Shown here: one piece after another, positions 56,046 to 64,000 of the stretch
Layout: the number at the start of each line of letters is the position of its first letter
Position numbering within the stretch: position 1 is the first letter of the stretch
Assembly (NCBI GenBank): GCA_018607135.1
Contig: JABBCA010000070.1
Span: 1 to 64,000, forward strand
Source: Opitutales bacterium
GTDB taxonomy: Bacteria; Verrucomicrobiota; Verrucomicrobiia; Opitutales; Coraliomargaritaceae
DNA length: 64,000 bases
Direction of reading: 5' to 3'
The notes under the pieces: generated by a model
Databases searched by the model: none
The model's input: only the letters and a program-made list of their open reading frames with translations
What the model was told of the DNA's origin: nothing
Made by a program: the position numbers and the translations under genes

Positions 56046-58439
56046 ATGAATATTTTCAAGCAACAAAGTCCTGGGGATGAAGCTGGTTTTTACAGCTTCT
56101 ACCACTGTGTTGAAGCGTTGTTTGTTTATTTGCTGTTCACTGTGTCGCTGGCACTGTCGCTGACTTGGTTGGGGGCGGCACAAGGCGCGGTTTTTCTCCT
56201 GCTTCCTTTAGCCTTGAGTTTCGCTGTCTTAGGCGCGCTACGATTTCGGATCAGAGGAGTTATTTTGACTAGTTTGATCACGGTGAGCATGTCTTCGGTG
56301 TTTGCTGTTTTCGAGCTTGGAGCCTACGGCACGGGTGTTATTCAAAATCCTTTCTGGTTCACGTTCGGCTTGATTCTTTTATTTAGCGTTTTGACCGGTG
56401 TTGTGGCTGTAGTAACGGGCTATCATTTGCAGTCGGTGTCGATTTCGAACCACCGCCAGAATATGTTGCGCAAGATCTTTGATTCTTTGCCCGTGGGCAT
56501 TTGGGTGCGTGCGAGGTCTGGCGAAACCGTTTATTTAAATGATCGTTGGGCGAGTTTCTCGCCCAAGACGAAACATGAACTTTTAGATACGAACTCAGGC
56601 GGGTCTCCAGTAGAATTCGATATTTTGTGCGAGCGCGAGGCCTTTGAGATGCTAGAGGCGGAAGACGAGTCTACGCGTTATAAGGCAGTGAATTTAATCG
56701 ATTCAAAAGGACGGCGCATTAGTTGTAATTTGTTAACACTGCGCATTTTTATCGATCAGTTGAATGACTTTGGAACCCTATCATTGCTTGTCGATGAAAC
56801 GGCTTCGCGTATCTACCAAGATAAGATTCGAATGAGTGAGAACAGTCTCCGTATGGCACTGAATAATGCGGAGATGGGGTTTTGGGATCAAAATTTAGAG
56901 ACCGGTGAGATTCATTTTGATGAAAATTGGCTCAAATTGTTGGACTTGGATGTCGATGATACGAGAAACCCTCTCGATTTATGGAAGGGCCGAATTCATC
57001 CAGAGGATACTGAGCGCGTGCACGAGGTGTATCGTGAGTATTTCCAACAGCATGCCGATTCTGTGCGAATTGATTACCGAATGCAAAAAGGGGATGGGGA
57101 GTATATTTGGGTGCAAGACTATGTAGGAGCAGTTGAGCGTCGGCAGGATGGTTCGCTTAAGCGCATTATGGGAACGATGCAGGATATCACTGCGCGTAAG
57201 CAATATGAAATTGATTTGGAGCATGCGAAGGAGCGCGCTGAAATGGCGAGTGAGGCGAAGGGGCAATTCATTGCCACGATTTCACATGAGATTCGCACAC
57301 CGCTAAATGCCATTATCGGGTTGTCGAGCTTCTTGGCTGAGTCGGAATTGCTAGAGGATCAATTGGATTTAGCGCAAACGATTCATAATAGTGGCAACAG
57401 TTTATTAATGTTAGTGAATGATGTTCTAGATTTTTCGAAAATAGAGTCCGGGCGGTTGGAATTAGAGGTTCAAGAGTTTCCGCTTCGCTTATGTTTTGAA
57501 GAGTGTGTGAAATTGTTTAAGATGCGCGCAGCGGAGAAAGATCTAATTCTTTCGCTAAGTTTTGATCCGTCACTTCCAGAATTTGCTGTCGGAGATATGG
57601 AGCGCTTAAAGCAGATCGTGCATAATCTTTTATCGAACGCCCTAAAATTTACCGATTCGGGTCATGTTGAAATCTCAGTTGCTGAGGTTGCTCGCGAAGA
57701 ACTTTCGCCGCAGAACCGACCCGATCCCGCACGGAAAGTTGGATTTTTGGATGGGGCTTTTTCGTATCTGCGGGTGAATGTGACGGATACTGGAGTGGGT
57801 ATCCCCGAGACTCGCCAGCATGTATTATTTCAAGCGTTCACTCAAGCGGATGCTTCTACGACTCGCAAATATGGTGGCACTGGGCTGGGTCTTGCTATTT
57901 GTAAGCGATTAGTTGACGCAATGGGAGGTAATATTTGGGTGGACAGTTGCGAAGGTAGGGGCTCGCAATTCAGCTTTGTCATTCGAACTCAATTCGCTGC
58001 TGAGGACCCGACTTATGCAGGAGTGACGCACAGTCCATTCTATAAAGTGGAGCGTATCGCATTTGAGTATCCATGTGATATTTTGATTGTTGGCCCGAAA
58101 GAGGAGACGAAGCATTTGATCCATTCATGCCGCGAGCTGGGCTACGCACCACATCAGTCTATCGATTACAATTTAAACTCTAGGGCGTTCATTCGACGCC
58201 ACTACGGTATGATTTTTATCTGGCTGGGAGATGAGGAGCGCGCCCTCACTCTAAGTCGTGGACTGAGCAGTAACATTGGAATCAAAAAAACCGCTTCGAT
58301 AATTGGTTATGCTTCCGAAGGTCGAGCGGTCTCTATAGAGCGTTGCAGGCTTTCTGGGCTACAGGACGTAGTCAACGCACCGATTCGCCCCAAAGTGCTT
58401 TCGCGGCTTATTCTGTCAAAGCTAGGTGTCCGCGGTTGA
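56046..58439 (+). CDS. PAS sensor histidine kinase with a degenerate receiver-like C-terminus
   Basis: A 797-residue membrane kinase. The first 140 residues contain about five helices and no known sensor. Two PAS-like domains follow (about 145-265 and 270-395; the second includes [20 protein letters not shown] and ends at [14 protein letters not shown]). HisKA is at about 405-470 with [20 protein letters not shown] (phospho-His in SHE), and the ATPase domain has [23 protein letters not shown] and [14 protein letters not shown]. The last 120 residues start [19 protein letters not shown] and look like a receiver fold without the phosphoacceptor Asp ([10 protein letters not shown] at the usual site). 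No regulator gene adjoins it. Confidence 0.9.
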   Translation: MNIFKQQSPGDEAGFYSFYHCVEALFVYLLFTVSLALSLTWLGAAQGAVFLLLPLALSFAVLGALRFRIRGVILTSLITVSMSSVFAVFELGAYGTGVIQNPFWFTFGLILLFSVLTGVVAVVTGYHLQSVSISNHRQNMLRKIFDSLPVGIWVRARSGETVYLNDRWASFSPKTKHELLDTNSGGSPVEFDILCEREAFEMLEAEDESTRYKAVNLIDSKGRRISCNLLTLRIFIDQLNDFGTLSLLVDETASRIYQDKIRMSENSLRMALNNAEMGFWDQNLETGEIHFDENWLKLLDLDVDDTRNPLDLWKGRIHPEDTERVHEVYREYFQQHADSVRIDYRMQKGDGEYIWVQDYVGAVERRQDGSLKRIMGTMQDITARKQYEIDLEHAKERAEMASEAKGQFIATISHEIRTPLNAIIGLSSFLAESELLEDQLDLAQTIHNSGNSLLMLVNDVLDFSKIESGRLELEVQEFPLRLCFEECVKLFKMRAAEKDLILSLSFDPSLPEFAVGDMERLKQIVHNLLSNALKFTDSGHVEISVAEVAREELSPQNRPDPARKVGFLDGAFSYLRVNVTDTGVGIPETRQHVLFQAFTQADASTTRKYGGTGLGLAICKRLVDAMGGNIWVDSCEGRGSQFSFVIRTQFAAEDPTYAGVTHSPFYKVERIAFEYPCDILIVGPKEETKHLIHSCRELGYAPHQSIDYNLNSRAFIRRHYGMIFIWLGDEERALTLSRGLSSNIGIKKTASIIGYASEGRAVSIERCRLSGLQDVVNAPIRPKVLSRLILSKLGVRG

Positions 58440-60099
58440 TTGCGCTCACCAGTGCTTTCAAGCCTGCGAGCTCGATACTGCCGTCAATGCCGCAGCCAAA
58501 GGCGGGTATGCCGTCTTCCTGTTTGATTTGTATATAAGCGGCTGCTTTCGTTTTGGAGCCACCACCGATGGAATGTTGGCGATAGTCGACCAGCGTGAAG
58601 TTTTTCCAGCCCTTTTGCTCAAGCGCATCGACGAACGCGCTTATTGGGCCGTTGCCGATTCCACAGACATTGGCATCTTGGCCCTTATAGCGTATCGCAG
58701 CCTCGACTTTGACTTCCCCTGTTTTAGAAAAGTCTTCTCTATTAATAGAAACGATTTCGAGGGGCTCGCCAACGTTAACGTATTCCCGTTGAAACACATC
58801 ATGGACCTCTGCGGGTGAGAGTTCTCGGCTGCCCTTGTCGGCAGCATTGTTTACGACGGTGCCAACTTCTGGGTGCATTGCCTTTGGCAAGTCGAGTCCA
58901 TAGTCGCGATCTAAAATGTAGGCGACCCCGCCTTTACCGCTTTGGCTATTGATGCGGATGATTGCCTCGTAGTCACGGCCAATATCCTCAGGGTCGATTA
59001 ATAAGTAGGGGACTTCCCATCGAGTGGTGTCGGTGGTGTCTTTGGCACGCAGATCCATGCCTTTTTTGATCGCATCTTGGTGCGAGCCTGAAAATGCCGT
59101 AAAGACCAAGTCGCCAGCATAGGGATGGCGTTCATGCACAGTCATGCGAGTCACTCGCTCAAAGACTGAACGAATATGAGATAAGTTACTGAAGTTGAGC
59201 TGCGGGTCGACGCCTTGAGTATATTGGTTGAGCGCGACCGTAACGATGTCGAGATTGCCCGTGCGTTCGCCGTTGCCGAAGAGCGTGCCTTCGACTCGGT
59301 CGGCCCCTGCCATTAAGCCAAGCTCAGTGGCTGCAATGCCAGTTCCGCGGTCATTGTGCGTGTGCAAGCTGATGATCGCCTTGTTGCGGTCTTTCAAATT
59401 GCGGCAAAACCATTCGATTTGATCGGCATGCACATTCGGGGTCGCAACTTCAACGGTCGCAGGTAAGTTCAAGATGATTTTAGCATCTTCGGTGGGGCTC
59501 CATTCGGCCATGACCGCCTCGCAAACTTCGAGCGCATAATCGACTTCGGTATCTGAGAAACTCTCGGGTGAATATTCAAGGCGCACCTGTGTATCCGGTA
59601 TCGTAGAAACTAAGCTTTTTACCAAGCGTGTGCCTTCGACCGCGATCGCTTTGATCTCTTCCTTGGTCTTATTGAATGTGACACGACGTTGCAGTGGCGA
59701 GGTGGAGTTATATAGGTGCACAATGGCCTTAGATACGCCTTCCAAGCTTTCGAAGGTGCGACGAATTAAATGCTCTCGGGCTTGGACCAATACCTGCAAG
59801 GTGACGTCTTCAGGAATGCGTTTTTCGTCGACCAAGCGGCGAATGAAGTTGAATTCTGTGTCACTAGCCGAGGGAAAACCAACCTCGATTTCCTTGAAGC
59901 CAATATCAACGAGGAGTTCGAACATTTCGAGTTTCTCATCGACGTTCATTGGGATCGCGAGTGCTTGATTACCATCGCGCAAGTCCACGCTCGCCCAAAT
60001 GGGAGCGCGGTCAATGACATTGCTCGGCCAGGTGCGGTCGGGCAGGTCGATGGTTTTAAAGGGAGTGTATTTGGTGATGTTGCTTGTTTGCATGGTCAT
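58408..60099 (-). CDS. leuA: 2-isopropylmalate synthase, long (LeuA2-like) form
   Basis: A 563-residue enzyme that condenses 2-ketoisovalerate with acetyl-CoA in leucine synthesis. Blocks: PIWASVDLRDGNQALAIPM (metal-binding RDGNQ), GFKEIEVGFPSASDTEF, ISLHTHNDRGTGIAATELG (metal HxH) and GTLFGNGERTGNLDIVTVAL. Residues 440 onward form the regulatory domain with RYKGQDANVCGIGNGPISAF and DYRQHSIGGGSKTKAAAYI. It resembles the yeast/mycobacterial type more than E. coli LeuA. Start is ATG at 60099 or 60093. It overlaps the sensor kinase by 32 bases tail to tail. Confidence 0.95.
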   Translation of the reverse strand: MTMQTSNITKYTPFKTIDLPDRTWPSNVIDRAPIWASVDLRDGNQALAIPMNVDEKLEMFELLVDIGFKEIEVGFPSASDTEFNFIRRLVDEKRIPEDVTLQVLVQAREHLIRRTFESLEGVSKAIVHLYNSTSPLQRRVTFNKTKEEIKAIAVEGTRLVKSLVSTIPDTQVRLEYSPESFSDTEVDYALEVCEAVMAEWSPTEDAKIILNLPATVEVATPNVHADQIEWFCRNLKDRNKAIISLHTHNDRGTGIAATELGLMAGADRVEGTLFGNGERTGNLDIVTVALNQYTQGVDPQLNFSNLSHIRSVFERVTRMTVHERHPYAGDLVFTAFSGSHQDAIKKGMDLRAKDTTDTTRWEVPYLLIDPEDIGRDYEAIIRINSQSGKGGVAYILDRDYGLDLPKAMHPEVGTVVNNAADKGSRELSPAEVHDVFQREYVNVGEPLEIVSINREDFSKTGEVKVEAAIRYKGQDANVCGIGNGPISAFVDALEQKGWKNFTLVDYRQHSIGGGSKTKAAAYIQIKQEDGIPAFGCGIDGSIELAGLKALVSAINRGHLALTE

Positions 60100-60441
60100 C
60101 GTGTTTCAATCGGTTCGGTATCTTTGTGCGATTTTTGCCTAAATGCCAAAGCGAAAGTTTGCTATTGGGCGGTGGAAGGAGCAATTGCTCATTTCGTAGC
60201 AGGGCGAGCCATTTGCCCGCGGTCGAGTTACTTCAAATCCCTCAAGGGGAGAAGCTCTGTGAAGTATCCGAGTAGGACGTGTCGATTGCCAAAAGTCGTT
60301 TGCATCTGTTTGCAGCAATGCATTGCCCGCACGTGCTGTCAAGCGTCTGATAGAATGAGCACGGGGGCGGCAACCAATTCAGTTGATCACGATGTGACTT
60401 GAGTCTTGTTTGTCTGGGTAAAACCCCTCATTTTGAATTCA
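60100..60441. other. Divergent intergenic region upstream of leuA and coaC
   Basis: About 340 bases with no supported gene. I see no T-box, no Leu-rich leader peptide and no attenuator hairpin with a T-run on the leuA side. A palindrome GAGCAATTGCTC lies at 60179-60190, and a -35-like TTGACA reads toward leuA near 60340 without a good -10. Nothing else stands out. Confidence 0.5.
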
Positions 60442-61005
60442 GTGTCAGAAGTAAACACAGTTTTGGAAGGACGCACCATTCTCTTGGGCGTCACTGGATC
60501 AATCGCGGCCTTCAAGGCTGCAGATATTACGAGTCGCTTAACTGAAGCGGGCGCAAAAGTGTGTCCAGTGATGACTGCCGGGGCCTGTAGCTTTATACAG
60601 CCACTCACTTTACAGACTCTGTCTCGTCAACCAGTGGTGTCAGATATTTGGAGTGAAGGGCAAGGTTGGCAGCCTGGGCATATTGAGTTGGCAGATCGAG
60701 CTGACTTGCTTCTGGTCGCACCAGCAACCGCTCATTGCATTGCCCAGTTTGCGAATGGTCTGGCTCCGGACCTGTTGACATCTATTCACTTGGCAACAAC
60801 TGCCCCCGTGATGATTGCACCAGCAATGAATGGCAAGATGCTCGCACATCCAGCTACGCAAGCAAATATCGCAACTTTACGCGATCGAGGCTATCACTTT
60901 ATCGAACCAGATCGCGGTATGCTCGCGTGTGGGTATGAGGGTGAGGGTAAGCTCGCGTCGGTAGACCGAATTGTTGAAACGGTGGTGCACTTTTTTAGAG
61001 AGTAG
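60442..61005 (+). CDS. coaC: Phosphopantothenoylcysteine decarboxylase-like flavoprotein (CoaC half only)
   Basis: A flavoprotein of about 187 residues. Motifs: ILLGVTGSIAAFKAADITS (FMN-binding start), HIELADRADLLLVAPATAH (with the His used in decarboxylation), and MIAPAMNGKMLAHPATQANI, the PXMNXXMW-type FMN motif, followed by ACGYEGEGKL, the substrate-recognition loop with Cys. The CoaB synthetase half usually fused in bacteria is absent from this gene and is not in the window. Start uncertain: GTG at 60442 fits the motif start; a TTG at 60406 would add 12 residues. It is 12 bases upstream of the pseudokinase gene. Confidence 0.88.
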   Translation: MSEVNTVLEGRTILLGVTGSIAAFKAADITSRLTEAGAKVCPVMTAGACSFIQPLTLQTLSRQPVVSDIWSEGQGWQPGHIELADRADLLLVAPATAHCIAQFANGLAPDLLTSIHLATTAPVMIAPAMNGKMLAHPATQANIATLRDRGYHFIEPDRGMLACGYEGEGKLASVDRIVETVVHFFRE

Positions 61006-61017
61006 ATAGTATTTTTG

Positions 61018-64000
61018 ATGGATTCCGAACAACCTCAGTCTGAATTGCCAAATTCTAAATCTGCGAGTGGGAAAATAAAGACTCGCATATTAGAGACCGG
61101 GGAAAGCTTTGGTAATTTCCGCGTGGTAAAGTGTCTGAGTGCGGGCTTAATCGCCAATTATTATCACATGCAGCATGTGCGTGATTTGCACGATGTGACT
61201 GTTGGCATCTTTCACGTGCGCACGATGGAAGACGGCCGTTTTCTAAAGCGTTTGCAAAATTTGCAAAAGACGCTTGGAGGTTTTAGCCACGAGGGGATAC
61301 CAAAGATTAAAGATTGTGGTATCATCAATGAGCGCCACTGCATTTTTTTAGATCCGATTCGGGGTCAGTCCTTGGGTGCCTACTTTGCTGGGAATGGCCA
61401 GCCTGGTCACTGTGGGCTCGCTCCCGAACAGGCCACTGAGGTTATTGCTCAATTACTCGGGGTATTGGGTTACGCACATTCTCGGGGCTTGGATCACCGT
61501 GATTTAGATTCCGAACTCGTGTATGTTCAAGAAAATGGTGCGATACAAGTATTAGGAGTGGGGATTAAGCTGACCTTAGGTGTGGACTTGTTTGAATCGA
61601 TTGTTTCAGCATCCGTTTCGCCACTTTCTTCTGAAAAGACGGTGGGTCGTTTAAATTCGTTTGATGTCATGAGCCCTGAATACAAGGCAGGGCAGAGCGA
61701 GGACTCGCGAGTGGACCTTTATGCCGTCGGAATGATTGGCTATTGGTTGATCACTGCGCGCAAGGCGAGTTTGTCTAAATTTGTTGAGGCCAGCACCATT
61801 GTCCAGGAGCTTCCAGTTGCTTGGGATGAGTTTTTCAGCCACTGCTTGGTTAGGGATTCGGAGACGCGTTATCAGTCATGTAAAATTGCATTGCTGGCTT
61901 TGCAGGCTACTGAAGTTCGAGAGGACGAGGGAACTGTCGGTTTAGTGCAGCGCCAGATTGACCGAATGCTAAAGCCGGTGGGCATCATCAGTCGCAGTAA
62001 GGGCATTTCCAGAGTATATCGACTATGCTTTATTGGGATCGTGGGATTGGTGCTGACTTCATTGACCGTGTTTTATTACAAAGACACTTTGATTGAAACG
62101 GAAGCGTATCAGCGTGATATTGCAAAAAAGGCGACTGCGGATGAGGAAGCGAATGTAGTGCTTTCTATCCGTCCGCCTGTGGCGAAACTACAGTTCGTAG
62201 GATATAATGAGAAGTTTTTGGCTAAGGATGGGCTGATTCGTCTGATTGTGCAGCCCAGTGAATATGCGTTGTTGGTCACGGCTCCACATCACAGTGAGAA
62301 GCGACTTTCTATTGATTTACGGGAAAATAAAGTGGCCTTGGATGTCGAGCTGGAGCCTGCATGGTCAGACTTGAAGATTGTTTCGGTCCCGCAGGCATCG
62401 ATTTCCGTCTTGGATGAGCGCGGTGTTGAGATTGCTTCTGGTGAGACGAATCATGAAGGCGTCTTTTTCCTGCAAAAAGGTATTTTTGCTGGAACGTATA
62501 CAATGCTCATTAAGAAGGAGGGCTACGAAACGCTCACTTTAGATGATCAAGCGGTCGCTTTTGGTAAACTGACTGAGCTAGCAGTGGATTTAGTTCCCTT
62601 AGCTGCAACGCTTACAATAGTCACTCAGCCAGAAGGCGCCCGTATTTTGATTGATGATCAACCCGTGGGTGTGACTCCTTTGAGGATAGATGCCGCAACA
62701 CTAGGTGCGAATCAGATGGTAGTCGCGCACCTTGATGGATATCGTTCAGTCGGCCGTCAGATAGAAGTAAACGCTGGGCAAGGCTTAAATTTAGACTTGG
62801 GTCAATTGGTTCCGCGCGCAGGAGAGCTATCGTTCGAGGTTTTATTCATTGGCGTGCCAGACGAGGAAGTGGAAGCGCTGATGTCTGAGCTAACTGTGCA
62901 AATAGACAGCGAGGTCATGCCTTACGGTGATGGTATTTTTAAAGAAATCAAAGAAGGCCCACGACAGGTGCGCTTATTACATCCACTCTATAGTTCATCC
63001 ACACGCACAATAAATGTATCCGATCGTGATGCGGTCGAAGTGCGTGCGGTCTTGTCGCCGCGACCGGGTGTTCTCGAATTGGAATTGCCAGAGGCCATAA
63101 GTGCCTCGCTGTTCGTTGATGACAATGCGGTGACTGTCGTGGACGGACAAGTAAATGTAGCTGCGGGTAAGCAGCTACATCTACAACTGCGCATTAAGAA
63201 TCACTTGACGATGACGCGTGAGATAACCCTTAAACCGAATGAGCGCTTTGTTTGGAAGGTCGAGCCAGTCGCGATTCCAGGGCCACAAGTTGGACAGCCG
63301 TGGGCAGTGCCTTATTTGGGGCATACGTTTGTATGGGTCGAGCCCGGGCAGTTTAATATGGGTAGCCCTCCCGTGGAATCAGGCCGGCTCCCAAATGAGG
63401 GGCCTCAGACACAAGTGCGATTTAGCCAAGGTTTCTGGATGGCCACTCATGAAGTGACTCAGGAAAAATTCCTTGAAATAATGGATCGTAATCCATCAGA
63501 GTTTGAAGGTCTACAAAAGCCCGTCGAGAATGTTTCGTGGGCGCAGGCGAAGCAGTTTTGCCAGTTGTTAAGCCATTTTGAGAAAGTTGCAGGGAGGCTC
63601 CCTGACGGCTATGTCTACCGCTTGCCGACTGAAGCGGAGTGGGAGTATGCCGCACGAGCGAAGACGACCACTCCATTTTGTTTTGGTGAAGAGGCAGATC
63701 CAAGCTTTGGGAATTTCCGGGGTGTTTATCCAAAGTCTTGGAGTGGAGCTGCTAAGGCGTCTACGCATTATGGCACGGTTCCGGTGGGCTCTTACCAAGC
63801 CAACACTCTCGGGCTCTACGATGTGAATGGCAATGTCGCTGAATGGACCTTAGATTTTTATAGCGCGCGACTTCCTGGAGGTAGTTTGACAGATCCTGCG
63901 CCACGAGCAAATGGCACTCGCATTGCAGTTCGTGGTGGCAGTTGGGAAGATTACGCGACCGCAGTGCGTTCGGCCATTCGAAAAGAGGTGCGCTCCGACA
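61018..64000 (+). CDS. Pseudokinase - membrane span - PEGA-like repeats - FGE-like domain protein (3' end outside window)
   Basis: An open frame of 994 visible residues that is still open at the window end. Residues about 25-300 have a protein-kinase-like layout, but the key residues are changed: the Lys of the VAIK strand is Phe (VGIFHVR, residues 62-68), HRD is kept (DHRDLDSELV, 159-168) with KPEN replaced, and DFG is GVG (180-182). One membrane helix lies at about 334-356. Residues 360-760 hold repeated beta units of the PEGA type (TIVTQPEGARILIDDQPVG near 533). From 769 an FGE-like domain begins (FVWVEPGQFNMGS, MATHEVTQEKFLEIMD, RLPTEAEWEYAARA, LGLYDVNGNVAEWTLDF and VRGGSWED). All these domains are joined in one chain. 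Likely an inside pseudokinase coupled to an outside ligand-binding part. Confidence 0.85.
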   Translation, partial: MDSEQPQSELPNSKSASGKIKTRILETGESFGNFRVVKCLSAGLIANYYHMQHVRDLHDVTVGIFHVRTMEDGRFLKRLQNLQKTLGGFSHEGIPKIKDCGIINERHCIFLDPIRGQSLGAYFAGNGQPGHCGLAPEQATEVIAQLLGVLGYAHSRGLDHRDLDSELVYVQENGAIQVLGVGIKLTLGVDLFESIVSASVSPLSSEKTVGRLNSFDVMSPEYKAGQSEDSRVDLYAVGMIGYWLITARKASLSKFVEASTIVQELPVAWDEFFSHCLVRDSETRYQSCKIALLALQATEVREDEGTVGLVQRQIDRMLKPVGIISRSKGISRVYRLCFIGIVGLVLTSLTVFYYKDTLIETEAYQRDIAKKATADEEANVVLSIRPPVAKLQFVGYNEKFLAKDGLIRLIVQPSEYALLVTAPHHSEKRLSIDLRENKVALDVELEPAWSDLKIVSVPQASISVLDERGVEIASGETNHEGVFFLQKGIFAGTYTMLIKKEGYETLTLDDQAVAFGKLTELAVDLVPLAATLTIVTQPEGARILIDDQPVGVTPLRIDAATLGANQMVVAHLDGYRSVGRQIEVNAGQGLNLDLGQLVPRAGELSFEVLFIGVPDEEVEALMSELTVQIDSEVMPYGDGIFKEIKEGPRQVRLLHPLYSSSTRTINVSDRDAVEVRAVLSPRPGVLELELPEAISASLFVDDNAVTVVDGQVNVAAGKQLHLQLRIKNHLTMTREITLKPNERFVWKVEPVAIPGPQVGQPWAVPYLGHTFVWVEPGQFNMGSPPVESGRLPNEGPQTQVRFSQGFWMATHEVTQEKFLEIMDRNPSEFEGLQKPVENVSWAQAKQFCQLLSHFEKVAGRLPDGYVYRLPTEAEWEYAARAKTTTPFCFGEEADPSFGNFRGVYPKSWSGAAKASTHYGTVPVGSYQANTLGLYDVNGNVAEWTLDFYSARLPGGSLTDPAPRANGTRIAVRGGSWEDYATAVRSAIRKEVRSD

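Noticed and set aside
60139-60342. A possible leader peptide upstream of leuA
   Set aside because: There is no Leu run and no terminator/antiterminator pair, so it does not look like a leucine attenuator.
59770-60402. A 210-codon plus-strand frame across the start of leuA
   Set aside because: Most of it is antisense to leuA and the remainder shows no protein family.

Overview
The window looks like a chromosomal segment of a Verrucomicrobiota bacterium, most likely from the Opitutae/Puniceicoccales side. This is inference from gene content: a PEP-CTERM protein whose sorting motif reads VPESSAYA, very short prepilins, a GxxExxY gene, a SUF system with SufT, long multi-pass GT-C glycosyltransferases, FGE-type and PEGA domains, and exported proteins of a style common in that phylum. 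Shine-Dalgarno signals are weak throughout. I see no rRNA, tRNA, transposase, phage gene or CRISPR array.

Layout. 1-2000: the end of a membrane protein and a probable metal-related pair (a Met/His-rich outer-membrane barrel and a small Cys-pair protein). 2236-4192: an MFS transporter and a Blc-type lipocalin. 4271-9554 (minus strand): a housekeeping operon tyrA-aroA-cmk-plsC-purM, interrupted between plsC and purM by a 507-bp cassette carrying a GxxExxY gene between 32-bp inverted repeats. 9687-12669: an anchored coiled-coil/FGE-like protein, a 47-residue membrane protein and a PIN-TRAM protein.

12838-35068 is a surface-glycan region. Two tandem prepilin genes end in a strong terminator, followed by about 21 kb of integral-membrane GT-C glycosyltransferases (eight complete), two GT2 polyprenyl-phosphate-type transferases, a GT4 transferase, a UPF0104 membrane protein, an RmlD-like reductase and three methyltransferases. 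Two further GT-C genes lie at 46876-49960, and the 62 visible residues at the left edge may belong to another. The likely logic is GT2 enzymes charging lipid carriers with sugars, GT-C enzymes using them outside the membrane, and methyltransferases and the reductase modifying sugars. The acceptor is unknown; the prepilins are an obvious but unproven candidate.

35116-39125: uvrC (unusually compact), a CinA-family gene and holA. 39313-41700: three exported proteins, one with PEP-CTERM. 41922-46633: fur/perR-sufC-sufB-sufD-sufT, with two PerR/Fur-type 7-1-7 palindromes upstream of the regulator and a palindromic repeat plus a 7-bp tandem array between sufD and sufT. 50149-52682: rny with a DUF481 outer-membrane protein. 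The rest holds an M3 oligopeptidase, an enoyl-reductase-like MDR protein, a sensor kinase with a degenerate receiver, leuA (long form), a CoaC-like flavoprotein, and an incomplete gene whose product joins a pseudokinase, a membrane span, PEGA-like repeats and an FGE-like domain.

The strongest candidates for something undescribed are the inverted-repeat GxxExxY cassette, the GT-C subfamily with a VDKRP loop signature next to the pilins, and the pseudokinase-PEGA-FGE fusion.
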